In this document: positions 52,201-58,908 of the stretch, in pieces
Position numbering within the stretch: position 1 is the stretch's first letter
Layout: each line of letters begins with the position of its first letter
From: Streptomyces flavotricini
GTDB taxonomy: Bacteria > Actinomycetota > Actinomycetes > Streptomycetales > Streptomycetaceae
NCBI RefSeq assembly: GCF_020639365.1
Contig: NZ_JAINUL010000001.1
Coordinates: 2,183,951 to 2,247,950, forward strand
DNA length: 64,000 bases
Direction of reading: 5' to 3'
The notes under the pieces: model-generated
Databases searched by the model: none
Seen by the model: the letters and a program-made list of their open reading frames with translations, nothing else
What the model was told of the DNA's origin: nothing
Translations under genes and position numbers: made by a program

Positions 52201-52646
52201 AGCGCGCCGAGGTCGGTCACGGGCAGCGGCACCTCGGCGGGGGCCGGGTCGACGTGCTGGTAGGCCACCCCGTTCAGCTCCGGGTAGCGGGTGCGCAGGA
52301 TCTCGTGCCGCCCCACCAGGGCGGTCAGCGCCCGCCGGAACGCCGGCAGGTCCAGCGGGGCCCGCAGGCGCAGCACGGACGGCGCGTTGTACACGGGCCG
52401 GCCCTGCGACCACTGGTTCAGGAACCACAGCCGCTGCTGGGTGAACGACAGCGGCAGGGCCCGGTCCCGGGCCGCCGGGGTGATCGAGGTGCTCGTCGCC
52501 CGCACCGTGGTGCGCTGGCGCTCGCGCAGCGCCAGCAGGGCCTTGCGGGTGTCGGCGAGGCTGCGCGCACCCGCGCCGGCCGCCGCCGTTCCCGTACCGG
52601 CCGCCGCTCCCGCCCCGGCCGTCGTTCCGGTCGTCGTCTCGGCCAT
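49248..52646 (-). CDS. NRPS module C-A-T, unfamiliar specificity code (1132 aa)
   Basis: A Thr/Gly/Ala-rich leader (about 30 residues) precedes a condensation domain (HHIATDG near 194), an adenylation domain ([12 protein letters not shown] near 674; [32 protein letters not shown]) and a carrier domain (Ser in FFAVGGNSLKITQF near 1066). The pocket by alignment to GrsA reads D-V-F-D-F-G-G-V-A-K, which I match to no standard amino acid; the acid at position 278 suggests a basic or polar side chain. The gene begins 5 bases after lysZ, so it is the best candidate to activate the amino acid made on LysW. Confidence 0.92.
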   Translation of the reverse strand: MAETTTGTTAGAGAAAGTGTAAAGAGARSLADTRKALLALRERQRTTVRATSTSITPAARDRALPLSFTQQRLWFLNQWSQGRPVYNAPSVLRLRAPLDLPAFRRALTALVGRHEILRTRYPELNGVAYQHVDPAPAEVPLPVTDLGALAGAEQEAAVEAHVRAEIRHSFDLAAEHALRVSLVRLGPQEHVLVLAMHHIATDGWSTDILTRELVALYRAEAAGTTPALPELPVQYADFAVWQRGHLTGEVLDKQLAYWRERLAGAATLDFPADRPRPADPTRDGATLTQMLPDELLRGLHRTALAERATLLTVVLAAFTALMSRYTGQDDVVLGSVFSGRTRPEIENLIGFFSNTLVLRTSTEGDPTFRELLRRTGETVMGAHFNQDLPFGTLVDELAPERDPSRNPLFQTCFTLQHAAAAEAEAGGLSAEPYPADPGTARFDLAVQLTEVPGQGLRLWAEYSTELFDTDRIERLFGHYARLLRAVTENPELRLSELPLLTDAEHEQLVRGWNDTARTHGSEELCLHQLFESVADAHPDAVAVVYEGAALTYRELDERADRLAHALRARGVGPESVVGVLARRGPALPVAFLAVHKAGGGYLPLDPDHPAARWELLLEEAGARTAVTTADLAGELPASVTAVLADDPALADGPAPGRPPASAGPRNLAYVIFTSGSTGRPKGVQVEHRSIVNFARAITELFRMGPGDRVLQFANPSYDVSLFDFFSALTSGAALVQAPRETLLDPERLTALMRGQHVTVADLPPAVLGALDPEALPELRLLFVGLEAFPGELVNRWNTGGREFHNGYGPTEATVACIDYRCPKTVHDSMPPIGTPLANYTAHVVDRFGALVPVGVPGELLVGGAGVARGYLNGPELTDQKFVPDPYGDGSGDGDGGGEPGRLYRTGDLVVRRADGNLEFRGRVDQQVKIRGLRIEPGEIEQALTAEPEIAEAVVVAHGEGADARLVAYVVPAPGTDAPDEGELRRRLGGRLPAHLVPALFAFLAELPRAASGKLDRARLPEPEAAAAAVEFEAPSTPTQMALAGIWEEILGRGGFSTHDGFFAVGGNSLKITQFAARVGERFGVELELRDLFVNSTLGQLADLVEERELASADDAELLALLERAEAAGGGAL

Positions 52647-52651
52647 CGCCG

Positions 52652-53521
52652 TCAGCTCCCCGTCGTCGTCAGCGGCGCGGCGCCGCCCGTCTCGCGTACG
52701 GCGCCCAGCCGTACGGTGGTCCCCGCGCCGCCGAGCGCGCCGGAGACCGGGTTCTTCACGCGGCCGTCGGCCACCACCACCTCGGCCACGGAGCCCAGCA
52801 GGGCCTCCCGGGCCGCCTGCAGCTTGGCCTTCATGCCGCCCACGGCCGCGTCCCCGACGGGCCCCTCGGCCGGCACCCGGTACTCGGGCAGCAGCGAGGA
52901 CTCGTCGCGGTGGTCGGCCAGTACGCCCGGCGCGCCCGTCAGCATCACGAGCCGCTCGGCGCCCAGGGCCGCGGCGACCGCGGCGGCGGTGCGGTCGGCG
53001 TCCACGTTCACCGCGGTGCCGTCCTCGGCGAGGGCCGGCGGCGAGAGCACCGGCACGATGCCGTGTTCCAGCAGCAGGGTCAGCAGGGTCGGATCCACCT
53101 TCCGGATCCGGCCGTTGTGGTCGTCGCGGATCATCACCGTGCGGCCGTCGAGCACCGCGCGGTGCGCGGCGGTCCGCCGGGCCGTGACCGTGGCCCCGTC
53201 CAGTCCGGTCAGCCCCGCGGCGCGGGCGCCGAAGCGGCCCAGCGCCGCCACCAGGGCGGGCTTGACCTTTCCGGCGAGCGCCAGCTGGAGGACCTCCAGG
53301 GTGGCGGGGTCGGTGTAGCGGCTGGAGGAGCCGCTGGGCGTGGTCAGCCGGCGCTGCGGGACGCCGAGCCGCTCCGCGAGCAGGTCGACCTCGGCGGCCC
53401 CGCCGTGCACCAGCACGACACGGCGGCCCGCGGCGGCCAGGGACGCGATGTCGGCGCACATCGCCTCCCGGTCGATCGCCGGGCTGCCACCGCATTTGAC
53501 GACGGTGACGGGGTGAATCAT
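52652..53521 (-). CDS. lysZ: Amino-group-carrier-linked kinase, LysZ-type (289 aa)
   Basis: An amino acid kinase family member phosphorylating the side-chain carboxyl of a substrate bound to LysW. Motifs: VVKCGGSPAIDRE (phosphate-binding), VLVHGGAAEVDLLAERLG, the LysZ-like TTPSGSSSRYTDPATLEVL (ArgB has a different segment here), SGALGGAGT near the end. The neighbour LysY reduces the acyl phosphate formed. ATG 53521 follows GAGAGG. In primary metabolism this would be ArgB-like, but the LysW gene and the NRPS directly after it point to a secondary-metabolite use. Confidence 0.88.
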   Translation of the reverse strand: MIHPVTVVKCGGSPAIDREAMCADIASLAAAGRRVVLVHGGAAEVDLLAERLGVPQRRLTTPSGSSSRYTDPATLEVLQLALAGKVKPALVAALGRFGARAAGLTGLDGATVTARRTAAHRAVLDGRTVMIRDDHNGRIRKVDPTLLTLLLEHGIVPVLSPPALAEDGTAVNVDADRTAAAVAAALGAERLVMLTGAPGVLADHRDESSLLPEYRVPAEGPVGDAAVGGMKAKLQAAREALLGSVAEVVVADGRVKNPVSGALGGAGTTVRLGAVRETGGAAPLTTTGS

Positions 53522-53676
53522 GTGTCGCTGCCTCTCGGATCGGTACGGGGCTTTCGAAGGGGCACGGGGCCGGCCGCTGCGGCCGTGCCGGCCGGGCCCG
53601 GCGCCGCCGGGGGGAGGGGGTCCCGTCGGCGCCGGTGCGGGGGTACGGGCCGGGGCCAGGCGCGGGCCCGGCCCGG

Positions 53677-54702
53677 TCAGATCGGGTGCAGCCCCGGGAA
53701 GCCCAGGGCGGTCCTCTCGTCCCAGCCCATGCGGATGTTCATGCTCTGCACGGCGTTGCCCGCCCCGCCCTTGACGAGGTTGTCCAGCGCCCCGATCACG
53801 AGCAGTTCGCGGCTCGCCGCGTCGTAGGCGAAGCCGACGTCGCAGTAGTTGGAGCCGAGCAGCAGCTTCGGCTCCGGGAACCGGTAGTTGCCGCGCTTTT
53901 GCGCGACGACGCGGACGAAGGGCTCCGCCGCGTACGCCGTGCGGTAGGCGGCGCGGATCGCCGCCTCCGTGACCCCGGGCCGGGCCGTGGCCCGGATGAC
54001 CACCTGCACGCCGCGCACGGCGTCCACGCCGGTGGCCGTCATGAGCGCCTCCAGGCCGGTGGCCTGGCTGATCTCGGCCTGGTGGCGGTGGCCCAGGGGG
54101 GCGAACACCCGCAGCACGTTGCTGCGCTCGGAGTGCAGGTTCATCTCGCCCGCCGAGGCGCCCGAGCCGCTGGAGCCCACCCGGCCGTCCACGGTGACCC
54201 GGGACTCGATGAGACCGGCGGCGGCCAGCGGGTTCAGCGCCAGGATCGACGCGCTCGCCATGCAGCCGGGCACGCTCACCAGGTCGGCCGTGCGCAGGCT
54301 CTCCCGGTGCAGCTCGGGCAGACCGCTCACGGCGTCCGCGAGCAGCTCCGGTACGGGGTGCTCCCGTCCGTAGTGCTTGCGGTACAGCGCGGGGTCCTTC
54401 AGCCGCAGGTCGGCACTGAGGTCGAAGACCACCTTGCCGCGGGCGGCGAGCTCGGCTCGCCCGGCGGGGTCGTCCAGGCTGGACGCGGTGAAGAAGAGGA
54501 CGTCGCACTCGGGCAGTTGCTCCGGTGCGACGTAGCTGAGGTCGGTCAGACCCCGGAGGTTGGGGTGGCTGCCGTCGACCCGCCTGCCGGACAGGCGGGT
54601 CGACGTGGCGGCCGCGACCTCGACCTCGGGGTGGCCGAGCAGCATCCGGAGCAGTTCGCCCCCGATGTACCCGGCCCCGCCGACGATCCCGGCGCGGATC
54701 AC
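53677..54702 (-). CDS. lysY: Amino-group-carrier-linked acyl-phosphate reductase, LysY/ArgC-type (341 aa)
   Basis: An NADPH-dependent reductase giving the LysW-bound semialdehyde. Features: GIVGGAGYIGGELLRMLLGH (nucleotide loop), catalytic Cys in VSVPGCMASASILALNPL, the LysY/ArgC loop VGSSGSGASAGEMNLHSE, and GHRHQAEISQ with the acid/base His. GTG 54702 follows GGAG at 8 bases. Its start lies just after a TnpB element that separates it from lysW on the same strand; transcription of lysY may now depend on a promoter within the element or read-through. 155 bases separate it from lysZ. Confidence 0.9.
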   Translation of the reverse strand: MIRAGIVGGAGYIGGELLRMLLGHPEVEVAAATSTRLSGRRVDGSHPNLRGLTDLSYVAPEQLPECDVLFFTASSLDDPAGRAELAARGKVVFDLSADLRLKDPALYRKHYGREHPVPELLADAVSGLPELHRESLRTADLVSVPGCMASASILALNPLAAAGLIESRVTVDGRVGSSGSGASAGEMNLHSERSNVLRVFAPLGHRHQAEISQATGLEALMTATGVDAVRGVQVVIRATARPGVTEAAIRAAYRTAYAAEPFVRVVAQKRGNYRFPEPKLLLGSNYCDVGFAYDAASRELLVIGALDNLVKGGAGNAVQSMNIRMGWDERTALGFPGLHPI

Positions 54703-54809
54703 CGGGCTTCTCCCTGGAGGCTCACAGGCGCGGAGCGCCGGTGTTCTGTGGACATCTGGCCTGACCTGCACCTTCTCTGATTGTCAGTGAGGACTGTTGC
54801 GTTGCGGTC

Positions 54810-56027
54810 ATGACGACGATGCCGATGGCCGACGGTGGCGGGGTTGCCCGGTACACGTACCGGCTTCGTGTGTCGTCCACCGCGCTCTCCCGGCTGGAGG
54901 CCGAGTGGGCGCGGTGCCGCTGGGTGTGGAACGAATGCGTGGCGATGTCCCGTAAGGTCCACACCTTCAACAAGACAGCCACGGAGAAGCTCACGTGTGG
55001 GCCGGCGCAGCTCGACAAGATGCTGACGGAAGCCCGCCGGTCGGTGCGCTGGCTGCGTGAAGGTGCTTCGGTGCCGCAGCAGCAGATCGTCCGTGATTTC
55101 GCGAAGTCGAGGGCGAAGGCTCTGAAGGACATCAAGGCCGGGTTGCCGGTGCGGCAGCGGGCCGGGATGCCCCGCGTCAAGCGCAAGCGCGAGGCCGTCC
55201 CGTCGTTGAACTCCACGCGGCGCGGGTTCTCGATCAAGGACCGTCGTCTGTACCTGGCGGGTGGGATCGTGCTGGCTGTGGTGTGGTCCCGAGACCTGCC
55301 GTCCGATCCCACCAGTGTGCGGGTGTACCGGGACGGCCTCGGGCAGTGGTACGCCTCGTTCGTCGTGGCAGCCGCCATCGAGCTCATGCCCGAGACCGGC
55401 GCGGTGATCGGTGTGGACTGGGGTGTGAAGGAGACCGCAACCACCACGTCCGGCGTCCACGACCTCCCACACCTCGGGCACGGGAAGAGGAAAGCGCATG
55501 ACCTCGCCCGCTATCAGCGGATGATGTCCCGTCGTCGCACCCCGAAGAACCGGCCCGACACCGCCGGCTACCGCAAGGCCCGCAAGGCGGCGGGGAAGGT
55601 GTCGAAGAAGACCGCCCGGCAGCGCCAGGACATCGCCCGCAAGTGGGCCAAGACGGTCGCCCGCGACTTCGACCACATCGCCGTGGAAGACTTCCGCCCG
55701 GAGTTCCTCGCGAAGACCACCATGGCCCGCAAGGCGGCCGACGGCGCCATCGGCGCTGTCAAGACGGCCCTGATCGAGATGGGCCGCAAGCACGGGCGGA
55801 CCGTTCACCTGGTCCACCCCGCGCACACCACCATGGACTGCGCGCAGTGCGGAGCGAGAGCCAAGCACGCACTACCTCTTTCCGAGAGAACGTATACGTG
55901 CACCGCATGCGGAGCGGTGTCCCCCAGGGACAAGAACTCCGCCCGCGTGATGCTCGTCCGGGCTGGTCTCAACCCGGCTGGTGCCGATCTTGTAAGTCCC
56001 GTCCCGTGCCGGGGTCAGGCAAAGTGA
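54810..56027 (+). CDS. tnpB: TnpB (IS200/IS605 OrfB), apparently intact (405 aa)
   Basis: Full-length TnpB with RuvC residues Asp203 (VIGVDWGVKET), Glu293 (HIAVEDFRPEF) and Asp in SPRDKNSARVML, and a zinc ribbon CAQCGARAKH...CTACG. The 90-residue gap between the first two acids is normal. No TnpA is seen, so it is a stand-alone element of the IS1341 type, mobile only in trans. The start among Met1, Met4 and Met6 is uncertain because no clear ribosome site precedes any of them. It is opposite in direction to the operon it interrupts. Confidence 0.9.
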   Translation: MTTMPMADGGGVARYTYRLRVSSTALSRLEAEWARCRWVWNECVAMSRKVHTFNKTATEKLTCGPAQLDKMLTEARRSVRWLREGASVPQQQIVRDFAKSRAKALKDIKAGLPVRQRAGMPRVKRKREAVPSLNSTRRGFSIKDRRLYLAGGIVLAVVWSRDLPSDPTSVRVYRDGLGQWYASFVVAAAIELMPETGAVIGVDWGVKETATTTSGVHDLPHLGHGKRKAHDLARYQRMMSRRRTPKNRPDTAGYRKARKAAGKVSKKTARQRQDIARKWAKTVARDFDHIAVEDFRPEFLAKTTMARKAADGAIGAVKTALIEMGRKHGRTVHLVHPAHTTMDCAQCGARAKHALPLSERTYTCTACGAVSPRDKNSARVMLVRAGLNPAGADLVSPVPCRGQAK

Positions 56028-56065
56028 GCCAGGAATTCCCGTCCTTCAGGGCGGGGAGGTTTCAA
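56028..56065 (+). mobile_element. Right end and guide-RNA hairpin of the second TnpB element
   Basis: After tnpB comes gaattcccgtccttcagggc: the stem cccgtcc/gggcggg with loop ttca, then gaggtttcaa. This is the standard right-end layout of such elements. The end abuts the last base of the lysW stop codon, so the encoded guide would start with sequence complementary to the 3' end of lysW. Confidence 0.7.
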
Positions 56066-56254
56066 CTACTCACCCCAGTCCTCTTCGGCCTCGGGGGCCA
56101 GGGCCATGATCAGCGGTTCGCGCGAAACGATTTCGAGTTCCGCCATGCATTCCGCGCACTCGACGATTTCGTTGAGTTCCACCTCGGGTGCGACGGAGAC
56201 GTCTCCGGTGCATTCCGGGCATGCTTCCTTGAGCAAGACAGCATTCCTTTCCAT
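56066..56254 (-). CDS. lysW: Amino-group carrier protein LysW (62 aa)
   Basis: A small acidic zinc-binding carrier: two CxxC pairs (CPEC and CAEC), a strand-rich middle (VELNEIVECAECMAELEIVS) and the diagnostic C-terminus EEDWGE, whose final Glu forms a gamma-amide with the substrate amino group. It protects and presents the amino acid to LysZ and LysY. Start: ATG 56254 gives the usual 60-residue length, while a GTG at 56290 would add 12 residues (VETPAEKHAEYR); neither has a strong ribosome site. The stop codon directly touches the TnpB right end. The pathway's ligase (LysX) is not in the window. Confidence 0.92.
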   Translation of the reverse strand: MERNAVLLKEACPECTGDVSVAPEVELNEIVECAECMAELEIVSREPLIMALAPEAEEDWGE

Positions 56255-56342
56255 GCGATATTCGGCATGTTTTTCAGCGGGCGTTTCCACCGCAGGTCGA
56301 GCCTGCCGGGTGGGGTCCCGAGCGGTCAGTCGGGGATAACCC

Positions 56343-57395
56343 CTACGCGCCCCGAAGGGCCTGCCCGCGGGCCTCGAGACGGCTCTGGAGACCGTCCAGG
56401 ACCCGGTCGTACGCGTCGAGCAGCGCGGCCGTGCGGCGCAGCAGCCCCGGCACCATCGCGGCCCGGTCGGGGCCGGCCGTGGCCACCGCGATGCGCAGCG
56501 CGGACCAGTGGTGGGCGACCCGGTCCACCTCGCGGGCCAGTTCGGCCAGCCGCGGTTCGCCGAAGCGCCGGCCGGCCTCGCGCAGGAACTCCGCGTGCAG
56601 CCCGGTCACCGCGAGGACGGGGCCGATGACGACGAAGACCTCGTCGCCGACGGCCGGGTCCCCGGGCAGCCGGTCGAAGGCCTCCGTCAGGAAGGTGCGC
56701 AGCCCTGCGAGTCCGCGCAGGTGCCCCGCGGCGGCATCGGCGGCGGCCGGCTCCGCCCGCAGCGCTCGCAGGTTCGCCGCGGTCACCCGGTCCACGAACT
56801 CCGGGTCGAAGGCGGGCTGGTCCTGCCCGATCCGCAGCTCCAGCCAGCGGTTGCCGATCGGATTGGCGGTGAAGAACAGGTCCCGGTCGTGGTGGACCGG
56901 GTTGCCGGAGTCCCGGGCGGCGGCCAGCGCGGCCAGCGGGATGGTCCCCTGGAAGGCGGGCGGCACCGGGTCGGCCACGAACACGTCGCCGGTGGTGTCG
57001 TCGAACCCGTAGAGCACCATCAGGTGGTTGGTGTGCACGTCGCGGTAGGCCGGCCGGAACGGCAGGTGGAAGTTGTCGGCGGCCACCGCCACCGGGGTGC
57101 CCGCCGCCAGCGCGGCCCGCACCTGTTCCCAGCCCTCGCGGGCGTCGGCCGGCTCGTGCCAGCGCGAGTGCACGTCGTGGAAGGGGGCGAGCCCGCCGAA
57201 GAGGTCCTGCGCCGCGCCCGGGAAGTAGTACTCTTCGCGGCGGATGTCGCCCGCCGGGTAGTCGAATCCCCAGCCGGCGCCGAGCGCCTGCACCGGGTCC
57301 AGCCCGTGGAAGCCCAGCAGGACCCCGGCCGTCGTGTGCAGGCAGTGCGACAGCTCGTGCCGCCAGTAGCCGACGGGTCCCAGTTCAACTCGCAA
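56343..57395 (-). CDS. BtrH-type acyltransferase domain protein (350 aa)
   Basis: Family of BtrH (butirosin), which transfers a carrier-protein-bound acyl group to an amine: N-terminal YWRHELSHCLHTTAGVLLGF with the conserved Cys/His pair, HTNHLMVLYGFDDTTGDVFV holding the second His region, then a helical C-terminal domain (DUF4872-like) from about 195. It starts with TTG at 57395, supported by AGGAGAG 5 bases upstream and an 11-base overlap with the previous gene. In this cluster it could move an acyl or aminoacyl unit from LysW or an NRPS carrier; this is inferred from the family only. Confidence 0.85.
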   Translation of the reverse strand: MRVELGPVGYWRHELSHCLHTTAGVLLGFHGLDPVQALGAGWGFDYPAGDIRREEYYFPGAAQDLFGGLAPFHDVHSRWHEPADAREGWEQVRAALAAGTPVAVAADNFHLPFRPAYRDVHTNHLMVLYGFDDTTGDVFVADPVPPAFQGTIPLAALAAARDSGNPVHHDRDLFFTANPIGNRWLELRIGQDQPAFDPEFVDRVTAANLRALRAEPAAADAAAGHLRGLAGLRTFLTEAFDRLPGDPAVGDEVFVVIGPVLAVTGLHAEFLREAGRRFGEPRLAELAREVDRVAHHWSALRIAVATAGPDRAAMVPGLLRRTAALLDAYDRVLDGLQSRLEARGQALRGA

Positions 57396-57966
57396 GACGG
57401 CTCTCCTCGTCCGCTGTGACGGTCATGGCGAAGACGTGCATCGCCGGGTTGTCCGGCAGCCGCACCGCGGCCAGCGGCGCGGGCACGCGCACCGGCACCC
57501 GCTGCTGCCAGATCGACGGCGCGTGGTGCAGGTGGGTGTGGCGGGGGTAGCGCATGCTGCCGGTGACGAAGGCCCTCGGCTCGCCGAAGTACGCGCCGGT
57601 CTGCGGCCAGAAGTCGCTCATCCGCAGCCACTCGCGGCGCACGGTGCCGTCCGCGTAGTGCAGTTCGACCTCGTCCTCGGTGCGCCGTTCGGCCGCGCCG
57701 ACCAGGCCGATCCAGTCCCAGCTGCCGCCCGGCAGCTCCACCAGCTGCCCGCGGCAGCGGACGTTGTCCCCGGCGGCGCTCTTGCGGGCCGGGAACTCGA
57801 AGACGGCCCCCACGAGGTCCACCAGGGAGCCGGGCTCCGGCAGTTCCTCGGCCGGAAACGTATTGCGCCAGATATTGAAGCCGTAGTCGCCGGGCGTGTC
57901 CGGCGGCTGTATTCCGCGATTGTTGAAATGCGCGGACAGATTGACGACGGTGTTTCCCAATCCCAT
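57385..57966 (-). CDS. Uncharacterised actinobacterial protein (193 aa)
   Basis: No experimentally known family is recognised. The protein reads as a compact beta-rich fold: FNNRGIQPPDTPGDYGFNIW, FPAEELPEPGSLVDL, GDNVRCRGQLVELPGGSWDW, AAERRTEDEVELHYADGTV and HVFAMTVTADEE. The jelly-roll-like, Trp/Asp-rich pattern recalls sugar-binding modules and similar stand-alone proteins near biosynthetic genes. ATG 57966 is chosen from the MGLGNTVVNLSAHF opening; a GTG nine bases before is possible. It overlaps the BtrH-like gene and is divergent from the GNAT gene, with only 21 bases between the starts. Confidence 0.7.
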   Translation of the reverse strand: MGLGNTVVNLSAHFNNRGIQPPDTPGDYGFNIWRNTFPAEELPEPGSLVDLVGAVFEFPARKSAAGDNVRCRGQLVELPGGSWDWIGLVGAAERRTEDEVELHYADGTVRREWLRMSDFWPQTGAYFGEPRAFVTGSMRYPRHTHLHHAPSIWQQRVPVRVPAPLAAVRLPDNPAMHVFAMTVTADEESRLAS

Positions 57967-57987
57967 CACATCCACTATGTTGCGGCT

Positions 57988-58854
57988 GTGCTCACCACAG
58001 AAAAGGCGGCCACTGCCGTCGATATCCAGATCCGATTCCTTGACTCTGTCGCCGGCGCACCGGAAGACCTCTGCGAGCGGGTGGCGGCGGTCACCGCGGC
58101 CGCGTACGCCGCGGGCGACCTCGTCCCGGGCCTGCCCGTCGCCGACGGTGCCCGCGAACGGGCCGGGGACGTACGGGAGGACCTCGCGGCGGGCCGCGGA
58201 CTGTGGGTCGCCTCCCTCGACGGGGAGACCGCCGGATCGGTGCGGGCCGTGGTCCGCCCCGACGGCGACTGGGAGGTCCGCCGGCTGGCCGTCTCCCCCC
58301 GGGTGCGCCACGCCGGGCTCGGCCGGCTGCTGCTGCGCCGCCTGGAAGCCGCGGCCGCGGCCGCGGGCGCCCGGCAGGTCGTGCTCGACGCCGTGGTCGA
58401 GCGGGGCAACCCGGCCTTCTACGCCCGGGTCGGCTTCCGTACGGTCCGCCACTTCGGCGCCGCCGACAAGCCGCTCTCCGAGGTCCACATGGTGCGCGAC
58501 CCGCGCGCCCCGCAGGAGCCCGGAGCGCCCTACGCCCCCGGTGGGGACGGCTGGGCGGTGTCCTGGTGGGCCGGTCCGTGCGGCATCCGCTGCCGGACCG
58601 GTGAGCCGCTGCCCGCCGCCCCGGAGGAGGCACTGCTCGGCATCGACTTCCTGCCCGGTGCCACCGCGTCCCGACGGGCCGCCGTGGAAGGGGTGTTGGC
58701 GGCGGCCGCGGACCGGCGCACCGCGGACGGGCTGTTCTTCGCCCGCCCCGCGGCGCAGATCGCGGCGTTCGCCCAGCCCCGGCTGATCCACACCAGCCTG
58801 CTGGCCTGGTGGCGCAGCCCGGCCGCCCGCGCCGCCCGCACCCCGCGCCCCTGA
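57988..58854 (+). CDS. GNAT-family acetyltransferase with extra C-terminal domain (288 aa)
   Basis: A GNAT N-acyltransferase domain covers about residues 10-175; the acetyl-CoA loop is VSPRVRHAGLGRLLLRRLE, followed by NPAFYARVGFRTV. A second part of about 100 residues (GWAVSWWAGPCGIRCRTGEP and on) is of unknown fold. It is the outermost gene of the insert, its stop lying 34 bases from the right repeat. The GTG at 57988 has no ribosome site and sits 21 bases from the start of the divergent gene, so it may be translated leaderless. In the absence of LysX it is a possible loading or protection enzyme for an amino group, by context only. Confidence 0.82.
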   Translation: MLTTEKAATAVDIQIRFLDSVAGAPEDLCERVAAVTAAAYAAGDLVPGLPVADGARERAGDVREDLAAGRGLWVASLDGETAGSVRAVVRPDGDWEVRRLAVSPRVRHAGLGRLLLRRLEAAAAAAGARQVVLDAVVERGNPAFYARVGFRTVRHFGAADKPLSEVHMVRDPRAPQEPGAPYAPGGDGWAVSWWAGPCGIRCRTGEPLPAAPEEALLGIDFLPGATASRRAAVEGVLAAAADRRTADGLFFARPAAQIAAFAQPRLIHTSLLAWWRSPAARAARTPRP

Positions 58855-58888
58855 ACCGCGGCGGCCCGCCGGCCGCACGTCGGGCCCG

Positions 58889-58908
58889 GCGGCGGCCCGC
58901 ACGTCGGG
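58889..58908. repeat. Right 20-bp direct repeat bordering the 39-kb insert
   Basis: Identical to the left copy at 19896-19915 and in the same orientation. Just left of it, at 58871-58887, is a degenerate copy (ccgcacgtcgggccc) coding for another Pro-Asp-Val-Arg step, so the true right border lies somewhere between 58855 and 58908. Confidence 0.88.

Noticed and set aside
53677..54702. argC of the arginine operon
   Set aside because: No argJ, argD or other arginine genes follow. LysW and a LysZ-type kinase are the neighbours and an NRPS follows directly, so the carrier-linked LysY reading is preferred.
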